A stretch of DNA of 37,193 nucleotides from Streptomyces sp. CT34 (GCF_000805335.1 NZ_KN708638.1:5845639-5882831), one strand, 5' to 3'; positions 15,830 to 24,130 are shown, numbered from the stretch's first letter. Notes: generated by a model not told the origin, from the letters alone. Program-made: numbers and translations.

Positions 15830-15858
15830 GCACGGGGCCCTCGGGGGCGGGCGAACGG

Positions 15859-15872
15859 ATCCCCTAGGGGAT
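15859..15872. terminator. Palindrome between convergent ddlA and DUF3515 gene
   Basis: A perfect 14-bp palindrome (ATCCCC-TAGGGGAT), 30 nt after the ddlA stop. As RNA it would fold as a 5-bp stem with a 4-nt loop. A weak terminator or binding site is possible. The rest of 15830-16049 shows nothing recognisable. Confidence 0.35.
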
Positions 15873-16049
15873 GCGGACGCCCCCTGCGGGGCCCAACGCG
15901 GCCCGGCCGGACGGTATTCCGGTGCGCGCCGCCCAGTTCCGGTACGCGCCGCCGAGGACCGCTGCCCGGGGCCTGTCCGTCCAACTCCTGCCCTGGGGGC
16001 CGGTCCGAGGGGACGGGGGCCAACAGCCGCCGGACGCCCCTAGACTCCG

Positions 16050-16541
16050 CTAGACCCCGGCCGGAACGGTCTTCTTCACGGCGTCCGCGAGGTCCGGGAG
16101 CACATTGACCTCGGGGGCGTACTTCCCTGGCACCGTCACCTCGACGTAGACCTTCCGCAGCACCGTCGTGAAGCGGTAGCCGTCGTCCTGCTTCTCGAAG
16201 AGCCACTGGACGCCGTCGACTTCCGCCGCGTCGGGGTTGGCGTTGTAATGTTCACTCCCGTACCTCAGCACGTCCGGCTTCGGCACTCCGCAGCGCAGCT
16301 CCACGGCAGGATCGCCCCATATGGCAGTGAAGTCCGAGACCGGCTCGGCGATACCCCGCTTCAGCCCGTTCACGGTCTGCGGCAGCGCCGTGTGGAGTGC
16401 CCGGCAGTGCCGCGCCGCGTCGCCCTCGGGGGAGGGCGCCGCCACGTCCGTCGCGGACGAGCAGCTCACCGCACCGAACAGCACGGTGAGCAGGGGCAGG
16501 GCCAGGTACCGGCGTCGTGCGCGTATCACCCGGCCGAGCAT
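16050..16541 (-). CDS. DUF3515-family probable lipoprotein
   Basis: A 163-aa small exported protein. The N-terminus has Arg-rich residues 4-11, a hydrophobic stretch (LALPLLTVLFGAV) and a lipobox-like AVSC with Cys27, so lipid attachment at the membrane surface is likely though the -3 residue is Ala. The mature part matches the actinobacterial DUF3515 family as I recall it (CRALHTALPQTVNG, ELRCGVPKPDVL, VDGVQWLF). A Cys pair (44 and 84) could form a disulphide. ATG 16541 has no clear Shine-Dalgarno. It lies 9 nt downstream of the RAM-domain gene and is probably cotranscribed with it. Function unknown. Confidence 0.85.
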   Translation of the reverse strand: MLGRVIRARRRYLALPLLTVLFGAVSCSSATDVAAPSPEGDAARHCRALHTALPQTVNGLKRGIAEPVSDFTAIWGDPAVELRCGVPKPDVLRYGSEHYNANPDAAEVDGVQWLFEKQDDGYRFTTVLRKVYVEVTVPGKYAPEVNVLPDLADAVKKTVPAGV

Positions 16542-16550
16542 ACGGGGGAG

Positions 16551-16784
16551 CTAGAGATGGACGACCGGGCAGGTGAGCGTGCGCGTGATGCCCTCCACTT
16601 GCTGGACCTTCGCGACCACCAGGCGACCCAGTTCGTCGACCGTGTCGGCCTGTGCGCGCACGATGACGTCGTAGGGGCCGGTGACGTCCTCGGCCTGAAT
16701 GACGCCGGGGATCTTCGCGATCACCTCGGCCACCGCCGAGGCTCTGCCGACCTCGGTCTGGATCAGGATGTAAGCCTGTACCAC
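16551..16784 (-). CDS. Stand-alone RAM-domain protein (Lrp/AsnC ligand-binding domain only)
   Basis: A 77-aa protein that is just the RAM effector domain of Lrp/AsnC regulators: MVQAYILIQTEVGRASAV, IPGVIQAEDVTGPYDVIVRAQ, LGRLVVAKVQQVEGITRTLT. There is no helix-turn-helix, so it should not bind DNA alone; such SARP-like or 'stand-alone RAM' proteins form oligomers that bind amino acids. GTG 16784 has a strong GGAGG 5 nt upstream. It is the first gene of a minus-strand pair with the DUF3515 lipoprotein and is divergent from thiL. Whether it partners a full-length Lrp or acts as an enzyme subunit cannot be told. Confidence 0.9.
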   Translation of the reverse strand: MVQAYILIQTEVGRASAVAEVIAKIPGVIQAEDVTGPYDVIVRAQADTVDELGRLVVAKVQQVEGITRTLTCPVVHL

Positions 16785-16942
16785 GGAACCTCCAGGGCGG
16801 CTACGAGGATCATGTGGGAAGAAGGGACGCCACGGTACCGCGTCACCGTGCGGAGCGGGGAGACCCGCGCGGTGAACACGGCAAGTGCGGCGCAGTCGTC
16901 AGCCACGTACGGACCGTCCGTACACATGGGAAGGGCAACAGC

Positions 16943-17911
16943 ATGAAGGGCACCGTGGGCGAGCTGGGGGAATTCGGGCTGATCAGGGAGCTCACCTCCC
17001 GGCTCACCTCCACCCCCGCCGTACGGATCGGGCCGGGGGACGACGCCGCGGTGGTGACCGCGCCGGACCGCAGGGTCGTCGCCAGTACCGACGTTCTCCT
17101 CGAAGGACGGCACTTCCGCCGCGACTGGTCCACCGCCTACGACGTGGGCCGCAAGGCCGCCGCGCAGAACCTCGCCGACATCGCGGCGATGGGCGCGGTG
17201 CCCACCGCCATCCTGCTCGGCCTGGTCGTCCCCGCGGAACTGCCCGCGACCTGGGCCACCGAGCTGATGGACGGGCTGCGCGACGAGTGCCAGGTGGCCG
17301 GCGCCGCGGTGGTCGGCGGGGACGTGGTCCGCGGCGACACCATCACCATCGCCATCACCGCCCTCGGCGACCTGCGCAACCAGGAGCCGGTCACCCGGGC
17401 CGGCGCGCAGCCCGGCGACGTGGTCGCGGTGACCGGCTGGCTCGGCTGGTCCGCCGCCGGCCACGCGGTGCTCTCCCGCGGGTTCCGCTCCCCGCGCGCC
17501 TTCGTGGAGGCGCACCGCCGCCCCGAGCCGCCGTACCACGCGGGCCCGGCCGCGGCGGGGCTCGGCGCCACCGCCATGACCGACGTCAGCGACGGGCTGG
17601 TCGCCGACCTCGGGCACATCGCGGAGGCCAGCAAGGTCCGTATCGACCTGCGGTCCACCAGCATCGACATCCCCTCGCAGATGTCCGATATCGGTACGGC
17701 GGTCGGCGTGGATCCGATGCAGTGGGTGCTGAACGGCGGCGAGGACCACGCCATCGTGGCCACCTTCCCGCCCGACGTGAAGCTGCCCGCCCGCTGGAAG
17801 GTCATCGGCGAGGTCCTCAACCCCTCCGCGCTGCCCCAGGTGACGGTCGACGGCGCCCCCTGGGCGAGCGCCGGCTGGGACCACTTCGGGGACGCCGCGG
17901 ACGCGGAGTAG
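16943..17911 (+). CDS. thiL: Thiamine-monophosphate kinase
   Basis: A 322-aa PurM-like kinase that phosphorylates thiamine monophosphate to thiamine diphosphate, the last step of cofactor synthesis. ATG 16943 follows GAAGGG (16930-16935); an in-frame upstream extension is possible but has no family similarity. Motifs: the ATP/Mg-binding GPGDDAAVV at about residue 30, DVLLEGRHFRRDW, AQNLADIAAMGAVPTA, GGDVVRGD and TDVSDGLVADLGHI, plus NGGEDHAIVATFP near the C-terminus. Length is normal. It is followed 9 nt later by thiD, so the two thiamine genes form one unit. Confidence 0.96.
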   Translation: MKGTVGELGEFGLIRELTSRLTSTPAVRIGPGDDAAVVTAPDRRVVASTDVLLEGRHFRRDWSTAYDVGRKAAAQNLADIAAMGAVPTAILLGLVVPAELPATWATELMDGLRDECQVAGAAVVGGDVVRGDTITIAITALGDLRNQEPVTRAGAQPGDVVAVTGWLGWSAAGHAVLSRGFRSPRAFVEAHRRPEPPYHAGPAAAGLGATAMTDVSDGLVADLGHIAEASKVRIDLRSTSIDIPSQMSDIGTAVGVDPMQWVLNGGEDHAIVATFPPDVKLPARWKVIGEVLNPSALPQVTVDGAPWASAGWDHFGDAADAE

Positions 17912-17920
17912 ATTCGCCGC

Positions 17921-18751
17921 ATGCGCATACCTCCCCGCGTGCTGACCGTCGCCGGCTCCGACTCCGGCGGCGGTGCGGGCATCCAGGCCGACCTGAAGAC
18001 GATGCTGGCCCTGGGCACCCACGGCATGAGCGTGCTCACCGCGGTCACCGCCCAGAACTCCCTGGGTGTGCAGGGCGCGTGGGAACTGCCCGCGGACGCG
18101 GTGCGCGCCCAGTTCCGCAGCGTCGTCGACGACATCGGCGTGCAGGCCGTGAAGACCGGGATGCTGTCCTCGGCCGAACTGGTCACCACCGTCGCGGAAC
18201 TGCTCGCCGGCCTCTCCGTGCCGGTCGTCGTCGACCCCGTGGGCATCTCCAAGCACGGCGACGCGCTGCTCGCCGCCTCCGCCCTGGACGCGGTCCGCGG
18301 CAAGCTCCTGCCGGCGGCCACGGTCGCCACCCCCAACCTGGACGAGGTGGCCCGGCTGACCGGCGTACGGGTCCGCACGCCGGCCGACATGCGGCGCGCG
18401 GCCGACGCGATCCTGTCCTTCGGGCCGCGCTGGGCGCTCATCAAGGGCGGCCATCTGCCGACCGGTACGGCGGACGCGGAGGGCGGCCCGGCCGCGCCGG
18501 CCGACGCCGTCGACCTGCTCACCGACGGCAGCGAGGAGCACTGGCTGCGCGCCCCCCGCCACGGCAACCGGCACACCCACGGCACCGGCTGCACGCTCGC
18601 CAGCGCGCTGGCCGCCGGGCTCGCCGCGGGGGACACCGTCCCGCGGGCCGCCGCGGCGGCGAAGGAGTACGTCACCGGCGCGATCGCGGCCGGCTTCCGG
18701 CTGGGCGCCGGCATCGGGCCGGTCGACCACGGCTGGCGGCTGCGCGGCTGA
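17921..18751 (+). CDS. thiD: Hydroxymethylpyrimidine / phosphomethylpyrimidine kinase
   Basis: A 276-aa ribokinase-fold enzyme that phosphorylates HMP and then HMP-P for thiamine synthesis. Visible: VAGSDSGGGAGIQADLKTM (substrate loop, about residues 8-26), AVTAQNSLGVQG, DPVGISKHGDALL (most ThiD read DPVM at this point; Val-Gly here is a minor variation), IKGGHLPTG, and the catalytic anion hole GTGCTLASALAAGLA near 225. ATG 17921 lies 9 nt after the thiL stop. A short insertion (ADAEGGPAAPADAVDLL) is a normal actinobacterial spacer. Confidence 0.95.
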   Translation: MRIPPRVLTVAGSDSGGGAGIQADLKTMLALGTHGMSVLTAVTAQNSLGVQGAWELPADAVRAQFRSVVDDIGVQAVKTGMLSSAELVTTVAELLAGLSVPVVVDPVGISKHGDALLAASALDAVRGKLLPAATVATPNLDEVARLTGVRVRTPADMRRAADAILSFGPRWALIKGGHLPTGTADAEGGPAAPADAVDLLTDGSEEHWLRAPRHGNRHTHGTGCTLASALAAGLAAGDTVPRAAAAAKEYVTGAIAAGFRLGAGIGPVDHGWRLRG

Positions 18752-18845
18752 TCCGGCCGCCCGCGCGGCGGACCCGGTCCGGCCCGCCACGGGGAAGGCG
18801 CCCACCAGGAATGGCGTCCCCGGGAACGGCGCCCCAGGAAAGGCG

Positions 18846-18878
18846 AAAGCCGGCCCACCTCGGCGGTGGACCGGCTTC
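18846..18878. terminator. Bidirectional terminator between thiD and rpmB
   Basis: AAGCCGG (18847-18853) and CCACC pair with GGTGG and CCGGCTT (18871-18877), with one internal mismatch and a 5-nt loop. It lies between two convergent genes and is nearly symmetric, so it can serve both. Confidence 0.75.
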
Positions 18879-18914
18879 ACAAGCAACCGGCGGGGCTGCG
18901 CTACGGCTAAGGCG

Positions 18915-19100
18915 TCAGCGCGAGACCTTGCCGGCCTTGATGCACGAGGTGCAGGCGTTCAGCTTCTTCGGCGTGCGCCCGACCACTGCACGCACCGTCT
19001 GGATGTTGGGGTTCCAACGACGGTTGGTGCGGCGGTGCGAGTGCGAGACACTCTTGCCGAAGCCCGGCCCCTTGCCGCAGACGTCGCAGTTGGCAGCCAC
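18915..19100 (-). CDS. rpmB: 50S ribosomal protein L28 (zinc-binding form)
   Basis: A 61-aa L28 with both CxxC pairs: Cys5/Cys8 (NCDVCGKG) and Cys50/Cys53 (ACTSC). It is therefore the zinc-dependent C+ paralogue, which in Streptomyces is normally the housekeeping copy replaced under zinc limitation by a C- form elsewhere. The basic core HSHRRTNRRWNPNIQTVRAVV is typical. GTG 19100 has GGAG 6 nt upstream. It is divergent from the DAK2 gene; 19101-19342 holds promoters for both, with TATGCT on the minus strand as the best -10 candidate for rpmB. Confidence 0.96.
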   Translation of the reverse strand: MAANCDVCGKGPGFGKSVSHSHRRTNRRWNPNIQTVRAVVGRTPKKLNACTSCIKAGKVSR

Positions 19101-19342
19101 GGGTCACTCCAAAGACTTCAGATGCACTTACGGTGAAATCCCACCGGGCCGAGTGCATTGCCGTGCCGGCGCCGACAGGAGAGGAATGGCCCGATTCTCA
19201 TCGGGCAACCGGAGCAGCATACAACGGCCGCTCCCGCAGAACGAAACTATCACGCACCTCCCGGCCCCCGCCCCGGCCTCCCCACCGGACCGCGGCTACT
19301 GTGCGGTGCATCCCGCGACGCAGAAGGACCCAGGAGGACGAC

Positions 19343-21013
19343 GTGCCATACCCGCTCGACGCCGCCGCCGTCCGCACCTGGTGCGAACTGGCCCTGGAGG
19401 CGCTCGGCCGGGAACGGGAGCGGATCGACGCGATCAACGTCTACCCGGTGGCCGACGGCGACACCGGCACCAACCTCTACCTGACCCTCGAATCGGCCGC
19501 CCGCGCCGTCGAGGCCGCCTTCGACGGCCATGCCTCCGCGGGCACCGCCCCCGGCCTCGCCGACGCCATCGGCGCCATGGCACACGGCGCCCTCATAGGG
19601 GCGCGGGGCAACTCCGGCACCATCCTCGCCCAGCTGCTGCGCGGTATGACCCAGGTGCTGGCTCTCGCCCCGGACGCCGGGCCGGGCTCCGCCGACGCGC
19701 TGCGGCGGGCCCTGCGCCGGGCCGCCGCGGCGGCGTACGAGGCGGTCGCGCACCCCGTGGAGGGCACCGTGCTGTCGGTGGCGACCGCCGCCGCCGACGC
19801 CGCGGAACGGGCCGCGGGCGGGACCGCCGAGCCGGCCGAGGTCGCCCGGGCCGCCCACCGGGGCGCCAACGAGGCGCTCCAGGCCACTCCGGGGCAGCTC
19901 GCGGTCCTGGGGCGGGCCGGCGTCGTGGACGCGGGCGGCTGCGGACTCGTCGCCCTGCTGGGCGCGCTCGCCGACGCGTTGTCCGGGGAGGTCTCGGCGG
20001 CCCCCGTCGCCATACGGGCCGACGCCCCGCTCCCCGAGGCGGCCGGCTGCGGGGTACCGGGCCCGGAAGGCCCGGGAGCCGAGGGCTGCGCCGACCCGCA
20101 CGCCGGCGGGCCCGCCTTCGAGGTGATCTACCTCCTGGAGGCCGGCGACGCCCCGGTGGCCCGGCTGCGGGCCCGGCTCGACCGGCTCGGCGACTCGCTG
20201 GTGGTGGTCGGCGGGGACGGCCTGTGGCACGTCCACGTGCACGTCGACGACGCCGGCGCGGCGGTGGAGGCCGGTATCGAGGCGGGCCGCCCGTACCGGA
20301 TCCGGATCACCCACTTCGGCGGCGCCACCCGCACCAAGGAGCCCGCCATGGCGGCCCGTGCCGTGGTCACCGTGGTCCCGGGCACCGGGCTCGCCGGGCT
20401 CTGCGCGCAGGCCGGCGCCACCCCGGTCCCGGTACGCCCCGGGGAGCCGCCCGCCAGCGGCGAACTGGTGCAGGCGATCCGGCAGGCGCACGCCCGTGAG
20501 GTGATGCTGCTGCCCAACGACCCCGAGCTGCGGCACACCGCGGCGGCCGCCGCCGAGCAGGCCCGCACCGAGGGCGTACGGGTCGCCCTGATCCCCACCC
20601 GCTCCGCCGTGCAGGGTCTGGCGGCGCTGGCCGTGCACGAGCCGGGCCGCAGCTTCGACGAGGACATGGTGGCGATGACCGCGGCGGCCGGCGCCACCCG
20701 CTACGCCGAGCTGGCCGTCGCCGAGCGGCAGTCCTGGACGATGGCCGGGGTCTGCCAGGCCGGGGACGTCCTCGGCCTGATAGACGGCGATGTCGCGGTG
20801 ATCGGCCCCGACCTCGCCCGGACCGCGATGACGGTGCTGGACCGGATGCTCTCCGCGGGCGGCGAACTGGTCACCCTGGTCCTCGGCGCGGACGTTCCCG
20901 ATTCCCTCGCCGACCGGCTGGAGCGGCACGTACGGGAACGCCATCTCGCGGTGGACACCGTCGTCTACGAAGGCGGCGAGAACGCGGCGCCGCTGCTGAT
21001 CGGCGTCGAATAG
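19343..21013 (+). CDS. DAK2-domain kinase, FakA-like
   Basis: A 556-aa protein resembling FakA, the ATP-binding subunit of bacterial fatty-acid kinase, which phosphorylates fatty acids bound to a DegV/FakB partner. GTG 19343 follows AGGAGG (19332-19337). The N-terminal DAK2 domain (about 1-200) has the nucleotide and Mg site INVYPVADGDTGTNLYLT and IGARGNSGTILAQLL; a linker domain follows with GRAGVVDAGGCGLVALLGAL. The C-terminal half (about 240-556) resembles the FakA middle and C-terminal domains (FEVIYLLEAGDAPVARL, VHVHVDDAGAAVEAG, MLLPNDPELRHTA, LLIGVE). A low-complexity Gly/Pro insertion lies around 235-255. No fakB gene is nearby. It precedes recG by 81 nt. Acting on another small molecule is possible. 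Confidence 0.85.
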   Translation: MPYPLDAAAVRTWCELALEALGRERERIDAINVYPVADGDTGTNLYLTLESAARAVEAAFDGHASAGTAPGLADAIGAMAHGALIGARGNSGTILAQLLRGMTQVLALAPDAGPGSADALRRALRRAAAAAYEAVAHPVEGTVLSVATAAADAAERAAGGTAEPAEVARAAHRGANEALQATPGQLAVLGRAGVVDAGGCGLVALLGALADALSGEVSAAPVAIRADAPLPEAAGCGVPGPEGPGAEGCADPHAGGPAFEVIYLLEAGDAPVARLRARLDRLGDSLVVVGGDGLWHVHVHVDDAGAAVEAGIEAGRPYRIRITHFGGATRTKEPAMAARAVVTVVPGTGLAGLCAQAGATPVPVRPGEPPASGELVQAIRQAHAREVMLLPNDPELRHTAAAAAEQARTEGVRVALIPTRSAVQGLAALAVHEPGRSFDEDMVAMTAAAGATRYAELAVAERQSWTMAGVCQAGDVLGLIDGDVAVIGPDLARTAMTVLDRMLSAGGELVTLVLGADVPDSLADRLERHVRERHLAVDTVVYEGGENAAPLLIGVE

Positions 21014-21094
21014 CCGAATATCGCTCGCCGACCGCCTCCGGGGAACGCCGGTGAACGGCGGGCCGGGGAAAGCGGCGATTGTGGCCCGCTGTCA

Positions 21095-24000
21095 GTGGCG
21101 TGGTGTGCAATGGGTTGCGTGGCAGCGCTCGACGAACCTCTGAAGAAAATCCTCGGCGGCACCACCGCGAAGGTGCTGGCCGAGCATCTCGACCTGCATA
21201 CGGTCGGCGATCTGTTGCACCACTATCCCCGGCGCTATGCCGAGCGCGGTGAGCTGACCCGGCTGGCGGATCTCCCGCTGGACGAGCACGTCACGGTCGT
21301 CGCCCAGGTCGCCGACGCCCGCGTCCTCACGTTCAACCACGGCCGCGGACAGCGGCTGGAAGTGACCCTCACGGACGGCAGCGGCCGACTCCAGCTGGTC
21401 TTCTTCGGCAAGGGCATCCACAAACCGCACAAAGAGCTGCTGCCCGGAAAACGCGCGATGTTCGCGGGCAAGGTGTCCCTCTTCAACCGCAAACTCCAGC
21501 TCGCCCACCCCGAATACCAACTCCTCGACCGCGACGCCGAGAGCGAGGCGGGCGCGGTCGACGCATTCGCCAATCAGCTCATGCCGATCTACCCGGCCTG
21601 CCAGCAAATGGCGTCCTGGAAGCTCGCCAAGGCGGTCGACGCGGTGCTGCCCAGTGCGCGGGACGCCGTCGACCCGCTGCCCGCGGCGCTGCGCGAGGGC
21701 CGGGCGCTGATCCCGCTCCCCGAGGCGCTGCTGAAGATCCACCGGCCGGGCAGCAAGGCCGACATCGCGGACGCACGGGCCCGGCTGAAGTGGGACGAGG
21801 CGTTCGTCCTCCAGGTCGCGCTGGCCCGGCGCCGCTTCGCCGAGACCCAACTCCCCGCCGTGCCACGGGCGGTGACCGAGGGCGGCATCCTCGACGCGTT
21901 CGACGCCCGGCTGCCGTTCACGCTCACCGACGGCCAGCGGAAGGTCAGCCGGGAGATCTTCGACGACCTGGCGACGGAACACCCCATGCACCGCCTCCTC
22001 CAGGGCGAGGTCGGCTCCGGCAAGGCCCAGCCGCTGGACGCCCTGGTGCTGACCCCGCGCGGCTTCCGGCCGATGGGGGAGATGGCGGTGGGCACCGAAG
22101 TCGTGGTGCCCAGCGGTGAAACGGCCCTGGTGGACGGGGTGTTCCCGCAGGGGGAGCGGGAGGTGTGGCGGCTGGTCCTCTCGGACGGCAGCAGCGTGGA
22201 GTGCGACGACGAGCACCTGTGGATCGTGGCGTCGCGGGCCACCGGGGAGCGGGTGCTGACCACCCGCGAGCTGCGGGCCGACCCGCGGGACGGCGACGGC
22301 CTGCCCAAGTGGTCCATCGCCCCGGCCACCCCGGTCGACCTGGACGGCGGCGGCGCGCGCCCGGACGACCCGTACCGCATGGGGCGGACGCTGGGGGAGG
22401 GCGGCGCGGGCCCGGCCGGCCGCACGGTCCCGGACGCCTACCGCAACGCCCCCGTCAAGGACCGCCGGGCGCTGCTCCGCGGCCTCCTGGACGCCGGGAG
22501 CGTGCGCACCGGCGGCACCACCGCCGTCCTGCGCGCGGCCCCGGCCCCGCTGGCCGCCGATGTCGCCTGGCTGGCGCGCTCCCTGGGCGGCACCGCCCGC
22601 ACCGTCCGCGTCCGGGACGGCGGACACGACGTCCGGGTGGCGCTGCCGGACGACTCCACCGGCCCCGACGCCTTCCGGCGCGCCGTCGAGTCCGTCGAGT
22701 ACGTGGGCCGCAAGCCCGTCCGGTGCATCAGCGTCGCCCACCCGAGCCGCGCCTACGTGACCGACCACTTCACCGTCACGCACAACACCATGGTCGCGCT
22801 GCGCGCCATGCTCGGCGTGGTGGACAGCGGCGGCCAGGCCGCGATGCTCGCGCCGACCGAGGTGCTGGCCCAGCAGCACCACCGCTCCGTCACGGAGATG
22901 ATGGGCGAGCTGGCCGAGGGCGGAATGCTGGGCGGGTCGGAGCAGGGCACCAAAGTGGTGCTGCTGACCGGCTCGATGGGCGTCGCGGCCCGGCGCCAGG
23001 CCCTCCTCGACCTGGTCACCGGCGAGGCCGGCATCGTCATCGGGACACATGCGCTGATCGAGGACGTGGTGCAGTTCCACGACCTGGGCCTGGTCGTCGT
23101 CGACGAGCAGCACCGCTTCGGCGTCGAGCAGCGCGACGCCCTGCGCGGCAAGGGGAACGGCTCCCAGGGGGAGAAGCGCACCCCGCATCTCCTGGTGATG
23201 ACCGCGACCCCCATTCCGCGCACCGTCGCCATGACCGTCTTCGGCGATCTGGAGACCTCGGTCCTGGACCAACTCCCCGCCGGGCGCTCGCCGATCGCCA
23301 GCCATGTGGTGCCCGCCAAGGACAAGCCGCACTTCCTGGCCCGCACCTGGGAGCGGGTCCGCGAAGAGGTGGCCGCCGGGCACCAGGCGTATGTGGTGTG
23401 CCCGCGGATCGGCGACGACGAGGACGAAGTCGCCGCCAAGGGCGGGAAGAAGGGCGCGGCGGGCGCCAAGGGCGCGCCGGCCACGGCGAGTTCACCGGAG
23501 GACATCGCGGAGAAGCGACCGCCGCTCGCCGTCCTCGACGTCGCCGACCAACTGGCCAAGGGCCCGCTGGAAGGGCTGCGGGTGGCGGTGCTGCACGGCC
23601 GGATGGCCCCGGACGACAAGGACGCCGTGATGCGCCGGTTCACCGCCGGCGAGCTGGACGTGCTGGTCGCCACGACCGTCATCGAGGTCGGCGTGAACGT
23701 CCCGAACGCCACCGTCATGGTGATCATGGACGCGGACCGCTTCGGCGTCTCCCAGCTGCACCAGCTGCGCGGCCGGGTGGGCCGCGGCTCCGCGCCCGGC
23801 CTGTGCCTGCTGGTCAGCGAGATGCCCGAGGCCAGCCCGGCGCGCGCCCGGCTCGCCGCGGTCGCCGCCACCCTCGACGGCTTCGAGCTCTCCCGTATCG
23901 ACCTCGAACAGCGCCGCGAGGGCGATGTCCTCGGCCAGGCCCAGTCCGGCGTCCGCTCCTCGCTGCGGATGCTCGCCGTCATCGAGGACGAGGAGGTGAT

Positions 24001-24130
24001 CGCGGCGGCCCGCGAGGAGGCCACCGCGGTGGTCGCCGCCGACCCCGGGCTGACCGGCTATCCGGAGCTGCGCACCGCGCTGTCGGCGCTGCTGGACGAC
24101 GAACGGGAGCAGTATCTGGACAAGGGCTGA
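21095..24130 (+). CDS. recG: ATP-dependent DNA helicase RecG, interrupted by an in-frame intein
   Basis: RecG reverses stalled replication forks and branch-migrates Holliday junctions. The frame encodes 1011 residues: about 757 of RecG plus a 254-residue intein (22025-22786) inside Walker A. Before the insert are the wedge/OB domain (LHTVGDLLHHYPRRYAERGEL, LQLVFFGKGIHKPHKELLPGK split across about 30-130) and LQGEVGSGK. After it come TMVALRAML, TEVLAQQH, the DEQHRFGVEQR box, TATPIPRT, VATTVIEVGVNVPNA and QLRGRVGRG, all intact. A Lys/Gly/Ala-rich linker (GGKKGAAGAKGAPATASS) is normal for actinobacterial RecG. The start is unsure: GTG 21095 or GTG 21119 (VAALDEPLKK), which fits relatives better; neither has a good Shine-Dalgarno. 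Without splicing the Walker A motif is broken, so activity must depend on intein removal. Confidence 0.95.
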   Translation: MAWCAMGCVAALDEPLKKILGGTTAKVLAEHLDLHTVGDLLHHYPRRYAERGELTRLADLPLDEHVTVVAQVADARVLTFNHGRGQRLEVTLTDGSGRLQLVFFGKGIHKPHKELLPGKRAMFAGKVSLFNRKLQLAHPEYQLLDRDAESEAGAVDAFANQLMPIYPACQQMASWKLAKAVDAVLPSARDAVDPLPAALREGRALIPLPEALLKIHRPGSKADIADARARLKWDEAFVLQVALARRRFAETQLPAVPRAVTEGGILDAFDARLPFTLTDGQRKVSREIFDDLATEHPMHRLLQGEVGSGKAQPLDALVLTPRGFRPMGEMAVGTEVVVPSGETALVDGVFPQGEREVWRLVLSDGSSVECDDEHLWIVASRATGERVLTTRELRADPRDGDGLPKWSIAPATPVDLDGGGARPDDPYRMGRTLGEGGAGPAGRTVPDAYRNAPVKDRRALLRGLLDAGSVRTGGTTAVLRAAPAPLAADVAWLARSLGGTARTVRVRDGGHDVRVALPDDSTGPDAFRRAVESVEYVGRKPVRCISVAHPSRAYVTDHFTVTHNTMVALRAMLGVVDSGGQAAMLAPTEVLAQQHHRSVTEMMGELAEGGMLGGSEQGTKVVLLTGSMGVAARRQALLDLVTGEAGIVIGTHALIEDVVQFHDLGLVVVDEQHRFGVEQRDALRGKGNGSQGEKRTPHLLVMTATPIPRTVAMTVFGDLETSVLDQLPAGRSPIASHVVPAKDKPHFLARTWERVREEVAAGHQAYVVCPRIGDDEDEVAAKGGKKGAAGAKGAPATASSPEDIAEKRPPLAVLDVADQLAKGPLEGLRVAVLHGRMAPDDKDAVMRRFTAGELDVLVATTVIEVGVNVPNATVMVIMDADRFGVSQLHQLRGRVGRGSAPGLCLLVSEMPEASPARARLAAVAATLDGFELSRIDLEQRREGDVLGQAQSGVRSSLRMLAVIEDEEVIAAAREEATAVVAADPGLTGYPELRTALSALLDDEREQYLDKG
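22025..22786 (+). other. Class 3 (WCT) mini-intein in RecG Walker A
   Basis: A 254-residue in-frame insert exactly between Lys and Thr of GSGK/T. Residue 1 is Ala rather than Cys or Ser. Block B is VECDDEHLW (His64, Trp66), block F is PVRCISVAHPSRAYVTDHF (Cys234), and block G is VTHN (Thr252, His253, Asn254) followed by extein Thr+1. Trp66-Cys234-Thr252 forms the triad that defines class 3 inteins, in which the block F Cys starts splicing in place of residue 1. All splicing residues seem present. The middle holds two decayed LAGLIDADG motifs, YRMGRTLGEGG (about 117-127) and ALLRGLLDAGSV (about 149-160), and most of the endonuclease between them is gone. Base composition matches the host gene, so arrival was probably not recent. 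Confidence 0.9.

Noticed and set aside
16885..20499. A 1204-codon plus-strand frame running through thiL, thiD, rpmB and the DAK2 gene.
   Set aside because: Arg/Gly/Pro-rich nonsense translation crossing four real genes and a terminator; typical of high-G+C DNA.
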